NCBI GenBank assembly: GCA_018713405.1
Contig: DVOR01000054.1
Coordinates: forward strand, 1 to 9,781
DNA from: Candidatus Spyradenecus faecavium
GTDB taxonomy: Bacteria; Verrucomicrobiota; Kiritimatiellia; RFP12; DVOR01
Reading direction: 5' to 3'
Length of the DNA stretch: 9,781 nucleotides
Below the pieces are notes generated by a model. The model had not been told where the DNA came from and did no database searches. It worked only from the letters and a program-made list of their open reading frames with translations. Made by a program: the position numbers and the translations under genes. This document shows, in pieces, positions 5,740-9,781 of this stretch. How positions within the stretch are numbered: the first letter of the stretch is position 1; each line of letters starts with the position of its first letter.

Positions 5740-7803
5740 TCAGGGCGCGACGTAGAGGCGCTGCAGGGGCTCGGCCACGAGTTCGGGCAAGACCCCGCGC
5801 GGGGGCACGCCGAAGCCCGGCAGGTGCACGATGAGGCAATAGCCGTCGTTGGCCCGGAACCTCGGCACCGCCTGCTCCAGCCCGCGCAGACGCTTGGCGT
5901 CGCATTCCTCCGCCGTCGTCGCGAAGGCCGTGCGCAGCCAGCAGGCGCGCCCCTGCGCGTCGCGGAACCAGATCTGCGGCCCCACGTCCGGGAACCCGCA
6001 GACCGAGAGGCACGCCAGCCCGTTCCTTTCCAGGAAGCGCCTGGCCTCCAAGATCGCCAACCGGTCGCACTCCCAGGGCGAGGCCGGGCGCGGCGGCACG
6101 TCAATCTCATCCGGCGGCGGCGCATCCTCCTCGTCACCGTAGCCATAAAGCGCCCAGGCGTTGTGCTTGGTGTGCGCCACGAACGGCGGCTCGCCCTCGC
6201 GCCCGGCGCGGGCCACGAGGCAACGGGAGGCCAGCCCGTTCTGCGCGATGGGCTCCCGGTGGCTGACGGAGCTGATGCCGGGCAGAAAGTCCGGATAGCG
6301 GTTGTACGCATAGAGGCAGACGTCCACGGCGTAGGTCTCGCCGTTGAAGGCGAAGACCAGCGGCACGAAGTCGTCCGGCCACTCCCAGTCCTCCTTCAGC
6401 CACACCAGCCCGCCGCGCGGCGCCTTGCCGGCGGCCTCGGCGGCCTTGGCGCACGCGGTGATGTGCTCCCGGGCGAAGGCGAAGAGGGCCCGCGCCTGGG
6501 CCTGGCTCCCCGACGGGGGCGGCGCGGGCCAGACGTGGCGGCGCGCGTTCCGCTCCTCCGGCGGATCGAGGGCCACCGTGTAGGGCTCGGAGTCCGTCAC
6601 GTCGAAGGCCGCCAACGCGCCCTTCTTCCCCATCGTCACGAAGAGCGTCCCCAGGTCCTGCTCGCCCTCCTCGGTCTCCGCGTAAAGGCGCACGCACCGC
6701 CTGCCGACGCCGTAGGGCAGGCGCGGCTGGTGCGGCGGTTGGCGCACGCCCACCACGGTGCCCAGGCGCCCGCGATACTCCCATTTCGTCGTCTGGTGCA
6801 CGTAGCGCAACCGCTCGAGGACGGCCTCCAGCCCCGCCCACTCCCGCTTGTTGTAGGCCGAGAGGTAGCGGAGCCCCGGCTCGGAGACGGCGCGCAGGCG
6901 CTCCGGGTCGTCCTTGGCGAAGACGCCCATCAGCAGGCGCAGGTGGGTGTCCTCGTCGCGGATGAGGCCGATCTCGTAACGCCCCAGGTGCGCGTCCCCG
7001 GAGAGCAGGCAGCTCAGCGCGAGGGTCGCGCCTTCGTGGATGCGCCCGCGCTCCGCCTCCGACAGCCCGTCGGCGGCGTGCGCCACCTCCAGCGGGCCGA
7101 ACTGCGTGTCCAGCGTGACGATGTAGAAGGCGTCTCGCCGCTCGATGGTGTCGCCCATCCGCACGTGCTTCACCGTGCCGCGCAGGTAGGTCACCCCCCG
7201 CGACTTCCCCTTGTCGGGCTCGGCGAAGAGGCCGATCGGGCAGACCGTGCCCTCGCCCAGGATGGCGAAATGGGCGCCGTCCTTGCCCCGCCGCCCCTCC
7301 AGCTCCCGGACGGGCTTGGGCAGGGCCAGGTGTGAGGTCGGGTCGGCGATGTAGTCGTCCTCGCTGTCGTAATAGCGGAAGTCCAGCGGCAGGGCGCACA
7401 TCTGCAGGTCCAGCAACGTGCCCGGCGCGTACGAGGGCAGGATGTCCGCGCACACGATGTTGACCACCGCGACGCCGCCCTTGCCCTCCTCCGCCGCCTC
7501 CACCAGGCACCGGCACGCGTAATCCTCCGGGTCGCCCTCCTCGCAGGCCACCACGCGCACGTGCCAAATCGCGTTGCCGGTCAGCTGCGTGTCCACCCCG
7601 CAGACCTCGTAGGGCGCGTCCTCGCCCTTGCCGCGCCGGGCGCGAACCATGAAGCTCATGTTCCCGCAATCGAAGCACGTGTAGGCGCCACGATAGCCGT
7701 CGAGGGGGTAGCCATTCGCCACGCACAGGCGCAGCACCCCCTCAAACAGCTCCTCATCCTCGGCCAGCTCCCGCATCCCAAACACATCCAACATACACGG
7801 CAT
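5740..7803 (-). CDS. Unrecognised 687-residue cytosolic-type protein with repeated C-terminal half
   Basis: I do not recognise a family. The start at 7803 (MPCMLDVFG) is chosen because AGGAGG lies six bases upstream and a promoter just beyond; the frame stays open 50 codons further, but those overlap the promoter. No signal peptide or membrane segment is visible. The N-terminal part has a CxxC pair in YTCFDCGNMSF (Cys43, Cys46), then two mainly beta-looking stretches of similar outline (about 112-140 and 238-268), perhaps a repeated small domain. The centre (315-430) is mixed and ends in a Pro-rich linker. The C-terminal part holds two apparent copies of one unit: helix, then PLVFAFNGETYAVD (481-494) and QNGLASRCLVARAG (521-534), against helix, PQIWFRDAQGRACW (609-622) and ANDGYCLIVHLPG (651-663), with 40- and 42-residue spacing. 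Tryptophans and cysteines are frequent. It appears to be a single-gene unit, ending 9 bases from the convergent acyltransferase. The coding call is supported by codon bias, promoter and ribosome binding site. Function unknown. Confidence 0.85.
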   Translation of the reverse strand: MPCMLDVFGMRELAEDEELFEGVLRLCVANGYPLDGYRGAYTCFDCGNMSFMVRARRGKGEDAPYEVCGVDTQLTGNAIWHVRVVACEEGDPEDYACRCLVEAAEEGKGGVAVVNIVCADILPSYAPGTLLDLQMCALPLDFRYYDSEDDYIADPTSHLALPKPVRELEGRRGKDGAHFAILGEGTVCPIGLFAEPDKGKSRGVTYLRGTVKHVRMGDTIERRDAFYIVTLDTQFGPLEVAHAADGLSEAERGRIHEGATLALSCLLSGDAHLGRYEIGLIRDEDTHLRLLMGVFAKDDPERLRAVSEPGLRYLSAYNKREWAGLEAVLERLRYVHQTTKWEYRGRLGTVVGVRQPPHQPRLPYGVGRRCVRLYAETEEGEQDLGTLFVTMGKKGALAAFDVTDSEPYTVALDPPEERNARRHVWPAPPPSGSQAQARALFAFAREHITACAKAAEAAGKAPRGGLVWLKEDWEWPDDFVPLVFAFNGETYAVDVCLYAYNRYPDFLPGISSVSHREPIAQNGLASRCLVARAGREGEPPFVAHTKHNAWALYGYGDEEDAPPPDEIDVPPRPASPWECDRLAILEARRFLERNGLACLSVCGFPDVGPQIWFRDAQGRACWLRTAFATTAEECDAKRLRGLEQAVPRFRANDGYCLIVHLPGFGVPPRGVLPELVAEPLQRLYVAP

Positions 7804-7807
7804 AACG

Positions 7808-7815
7808 CACCTCCT
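7808..7815 (-). promoter_or_regulatory. Consensus Shine-Dalgarno of the 687-residue gene
   Basis: On the minus strand this reads AGGAGGTG, with AGGAGG ending six bases before the ATG at 7803-7801. It is the best ribosome binding site in the window and decides the start codon against the longer open frame to 7953. Confidence 0.88.
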
Positions 7816-7823
7816 GTGCTCGC

Positions 7824-7852
7824 ATTCTAGCAAAGCCTCGCACCCTCGGCAA
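7824..7852 (-). promoter_or_regulatory. Sigma70-type promoter of the 687-residue gene
   Basis: Minus strand TTGCCG (7852-7847), a spacer of exactly 17 bases, then TAGAAT (7829-7824), matching TTGACA/TATAAT at 4 and 5 of 6 positions. Transcription would start near 7817, which puts the Shine-Dalgarno almost at the 5' end of the message and leaves a leader of about 14 bases. That leaves no room for a riboswitch, so any control should act at the DNA upstream, where the palindrome array lies. Confidence 0.7.
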
Positions 7853-7890
7853 TCCCTTTCCCGCAAGACCTGCCTTTCGGGCGGATTCCC

Positions 7891-8027
7891 CCAAAGGCGC
7901 GCCAATGAAACCCTAAGGGGTCGGAGGCGAAACCCTAAGGGGTTCGACCCCAAACCCTAAGGGTTTCGAGGCAAACCCTTAAGGGTTTCGAAATGCATAA
8001 GGACTTATTTCGAATGGCGCCCTTTGG
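7891..8027. repeat. Imperfect inverted repeat framing the palindrome array
   Basis: CCAAAGGCGCGCCA (7891-7904) and TGGCGCCCTTTGG (8015-8027) are reverse complements over 13 positions with one extra C (7898) in the left arm. They bracket 110 bases that contain the whole palindrome array. I see no target-site duplication outside them and no gene inside. The arms contain self-complementary GGCGCGCC/GGCGCC cores, which makes a chance match easier. Confidence 0.5.
7908..7990. repeat. Four tandem palindromic repeats with 21-22 base period
   Basis: Four copies of a palindromic unit, consensus AAACCCTAAGGG(G)TTTCG, start at 7908, 7930, 7952 and 7973, so the spacing is 22, 22 and 21 bases, about two helical turns. 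Copies 1 and 2 read AAACCCTAAGGGGT; copy 3 is AAACCCTAAGGGTTTCG; copy 4 has an extra T and becomes a perfect 16-base palindrome, AAACCCTTAAGGGTTT (7973-7988). The bases between copies also pair, for example GGGGTTCGACCCC (7939-7951) and GGGTTT with AAACCC (7961-7966 and 7973-7978), so the array can fold in two alternative registers. A degenerate fifth copy may follow at 7989-8012 (CGAAATGCATAAGG then CTTATTTCG). The array lies between the alaS terminator and the promoter of the 687-residue gene, about 90-170 bases upstream of that gene's predicted start site. Confidence 0.85.
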
Positions 8028-8049
8028 CCGGCCCGTTTATGGGCTTGGG

Positions 8050-8084
8050 ACAGAAAAGGGCGGCCCGGGGAGCGGGCCGCCCTT
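8050..8084 (-). terminator. Rho-independent terminator of alaS
   Basis: AAGGGCGGCCCG (8056-8067) pairs perfectly over 12 bases with CGGGCCGCCCTT (8073-8084) around a five-base loop. On the minus strand the stem runs into TTTTCTGTCC. It begins 18 bases after the alaS stop codon and is oriented for alaS. Confidence 0.82.
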
Positions 8085-8102
8085 GGCGCCGTGCCGTCGC
8101 GC

Positions 8103-9781
8103 TTACTTGCCGATGGCTTTGCGCTTCTCCAGCGCGGGCTCGCCGATGATGGCCTTGATGCGGCGCACGCCGGCGGAGGAGCTCTCCTCCTTCAGGATCT
8201 TGAAGGCCACGAGCTCGGAGGTGTTGTTGGCGTGGGGGCCGCCGCAGACCTCCTTGGAGAAGTCGCCCATGGTGTAGACCTTCACCTGCTCGCCGTACTT
8301 CGCGGTGAAGAGGGCGGTGGCGCCGGAGGCCTTGGCGTCCTCGATGGACATCGTCTCGCAGGTGACGGGGAGGGCGCGCTTGATCTGCTCGTTCACCAGG
8401 TCCTCCACCTGCTCGATCTGCTCCTTGGTCATCTTCTCGGGGTGGGAGAAGTCGAAGCGGAGGCGTTCGGCGGTGATGTTGGAGCCTTTCTGGTTCACGT
8501 GGTCGCCCAGGACGATCTTGAGCGCCTTGTGCAGCAGGTGGGTGGCGGTGTGCAGGCGGGTGGTCTGCTCGGAGTGGTCGGCCAGGCCGCCCTTGAAGAC
8601 GCCCTCGCCCTGCTTGGAGGCCTCTTTGTGCTTGGCCTCGGCCTTGGCGAAGCCGTCGGCGTCGACGGTCATGCCGCGCTCGGCCGCGAGCTCCTGGGTG
8701 ATTTCCAGCGGGAAGCCGTAGGTGTCGTAGAGCTTGAAGGCGGTCTTGCCCGAGATCTGCGTCTGCCCATGCTGGGCCATGACGTCGGCGACCTTCTCGA
8801 ACTCGTGGCGGCCCTGGGCGAGGGTCTTCGCGAAGCGGCTCTCCTCGGCGGTGAGCTCGGCCACGATGGCGTCGCGCTTCTCCAGCAGGTCGGGGTAGAA
8901 GCCTTTGTAGACGCCGATGACGAGGTCGGCCATCTCGGCGGTGAAGCCCGCGGGCAGGCCCAGGTCCATCCCGTAGCGCACGGCGCGGCGGATGAGGCGG
9001 CGCAGGACGTAGTTGGCGCCCACGTTGCCGGGCTTCACGCCGCCCTTGGGGTCGCCCAGGATGATGGTGGCCGTGCGCATGTGGTCGGCGATGATGCGCT
9101 CGGCGCGGACGCGCTTCTCCTCGGGCAGGTCGTTCGTCGTCAGCGCGCGGATGCGCTCGAGCAGCGGCAGGAAGAGCTCGGACTCATAGACGTCGGTGTA
9201 GCCGTTGATCATGCAGATGGTGCGCTCGACGCCCATGCCGGTGTCGACGTTGTGCTGCTTCAGCGGCTCGTAGGTCCCCTCCGCCGTCTTGTTGTACTGC
9301 ATGAAGACGTCGTTCCAGATCTCCATGTACTTGCCGCAGTGGCAGCCGGGGCCGCAGTCCGGGCCGCACGCGGGCTTGCCGGTGTCCAGGAACATCTCGG
9401 TGTCGGGGCCGCAGGGGCCGGTGACGCCCGCCGGGCCCCACCAGTTGTCCTCGCGCCCCTTGGGGAAGATGTGGCTCTCGGGGATGCCCTGGGCCTTCCA
9501 GCAGACGATGGCCTCGTCGTCGCGCGGGATGCCGTCCTCGCCCTTGAAGACCGTCACGTAGAGGTCCTCGGGCTTCAGCCCCAGCTTGGTGGTGAGGAAC
9601 TCGAAGCTCCAGGCGATGGCCTCTTTCTTGAAGTAATCGCCCAGCGACCAGTTGCCCAGCATCTCGAAGAAGGTGAGGTGCGCGCTGTCGCCCACCGCGT
9701 CGATGTCGCCGGTGCGCACGCACTTCTGCACGTCGGTCAGGCGGCGGCCCGCCGGGTGCGGCTCGCCCAGCAGGTAGGGCA
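8103..9781 (-). CDS. alaS: Alanyl-tRNA synthetase, short form (5' end beyond the right edge)
   Basis: Charges tRNA-Ala with alanine and hydrolyses mischarged Ser/Gly-tRNA-Ala. The frame is open to the right edge and gives 558 visible residues ending at TAA (8105-8103); about 45 N-terminal residues should lie outside, judging by where PYLLGEPHPAG normally falls. The class II core is clear: VQKCVRTGDID (9731 downward), TFFEMLGNWSLGDYFKKEA, EIWNDVFMQYNKT and the LRRLIRRAVRYG segment. A cysteine cluster, CGPDCGPGCHCG (9368-9333), is inserted before EIWND and could bind zinc. The editing domain has the metal site LHTATHLLH and CGGPHANNT (Cys 8246-8244, His 8234-8232). The protein stops soon after EESSSAGVRRIKAIIG, so the usual C-terminal DHHA1/C-Ala region of the roughly 870-residue bacterial enzyme is absent. 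The stop is followed by a proper terminator, so this is a natural short form, not a truncation. Confidence 0.96.
   Translation of the reverse strand, partial: PYLLGEPHPAGRRLTDVQKCVRTGDIDAVGDSAHLTFFEMLGNWSLGDYFKKEAIAWSFEFLTTKLGLKPEDLYVTVFKGEDGIPRDDEAIVCWKAQGIPESHIFPKGREDNWWGPAGVTGPCGPDTEMFLDTGKPACGPDCGPGCHCGKYMEIWNDVFMQYNKTAEGTYEPLKQHNVDTGMGVERTICMINGYTDVYESELFLPLLERIRALTTNDLPEEKRVRAERIIADHMRTATIILGDPKGGVKPGNVGANYVLRRLIRRAVRYGMDLGLPAGFTAEMADLVIGVYKGFYPDLLEKRDAIVAELTAEESRFAKTLAQGRHEFEKVADVMAQHGQTQISGKTAFKLYDTYGFPLEITQELAAERGMTVDADGFAKAEAKHKEASKQGEGVFKGGLADHSEQTTRLHTATHLLHKALKIVLGDHVNQKGSNITAERLRFDFSHPEKMTKEQIEQVEDLVNEQIKRALPVTCETMSIEDAKASGATALFTAKYGEQVKVYTMGDFSKEVCGGPHANNTSELVAFKILKEESSSAGVRRIKAIIGEPALEKRKAIGK

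Noticed and set aside
5824..7335. 503-codon plus-strand open frame opposite the unknown 687-residue gene
   Set aside because: I asked which strand is real. The minus frame has a consensus ribosome binding site, a promoter and a varied composition with Trp, Tyr and Cys; the plus frame is Arg/Gly/Ala/Val/Leu/His-rich and has no start signals.
7804..7953. A 50-residue N-terminal extension of the unknown protein, including a cysteine-rich stretch (CRGCEALLECEHRRC) that looks like a zinc motif
   Set aside because: The DNA encoding it carries the -35, -10 and Shine-Dalgarno of the gene and part of the palindrome array. The cysteine pattern is most likely accidental, although a long isoform is not strictly excluded.
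7908..7990. Possible CRISPR array or telomere-like CCCTAA repeat
   Set aside because: The units are about 17 bases, palindromic throughout and separated by only 4-8 similar bases, so there are no spacers; the CCCTAA resemblance to plant telomeres is confined to the centre of each palindrome.
7993..8277. 94-codon plus-strand open frame starting in the AT-richer patch after the array
   Set aside because: It has no ribosome binding site, crosses the alaS terminator and runs antisense through the alaS 3' end.

Overview
This is a GC-rich bacterial window with strong G/C preference at third codon positions, clear AGGAGG-type ribosome binding sites and densely packed genes. The alanyl-tRNA synthetase is a short form with an extra cysteine cluster. 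Together with the base composition this makes me think of the PVC/Kiritimatiellota side of the bacteria, but that placement is an inference from general impression and is weak. I see no phage, transposase, CRISPR array, tRNA or rRNA gene.

Layout: (1) 2-880, plus strand: the 3' part of an unrecognised acidic protein, closed by a good terminator hairpin. (2) 983-4438, plus strand: a two-gene unit, transketolase (tkt) followed 12 bases later by lysyl-tRNA synthetase (lysS), whose Shine-Dalgarno overlaps the tkt stop codon. (3) 4501-5730, plus strand: a multi-pass membrane acyltransferase of the Acyltransferase-3 type. It is separated from lysS by a strong hairpin that ends only 19 bases before its start codon. 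(4) 5740-7803, minus strand: a 687-residue protein I do not recognise, convergent with the acyltransferase across 9 bases. (5) 7804-8102: a 299-base intergenic region. It holds a well-formed sigma70-type promoter for the 687-residue gene, an array of four palindromic repeats with a 21-22 base period framed by an imperfect inverted repeat, and the terminator of the next gene. (6) 8103-9781, minus strand: alanyl-tRNA synthetase (alaS), complete at its C-terminus and cut by the right edge.

The recognisable genes are housekeeping: pentose-phosphate metabolism, two tRNA synthetases and one surface-modification-type membrane enzyme. They do not form an obvious single pathway. The part most worth a second look is the unrecognised 687-residue gene with its internally repeated C-terminal half and the tandem palindrome array upstream of its promoter. 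I found no firm evidence for a defined novel system beyond that gene-plus-array unit.
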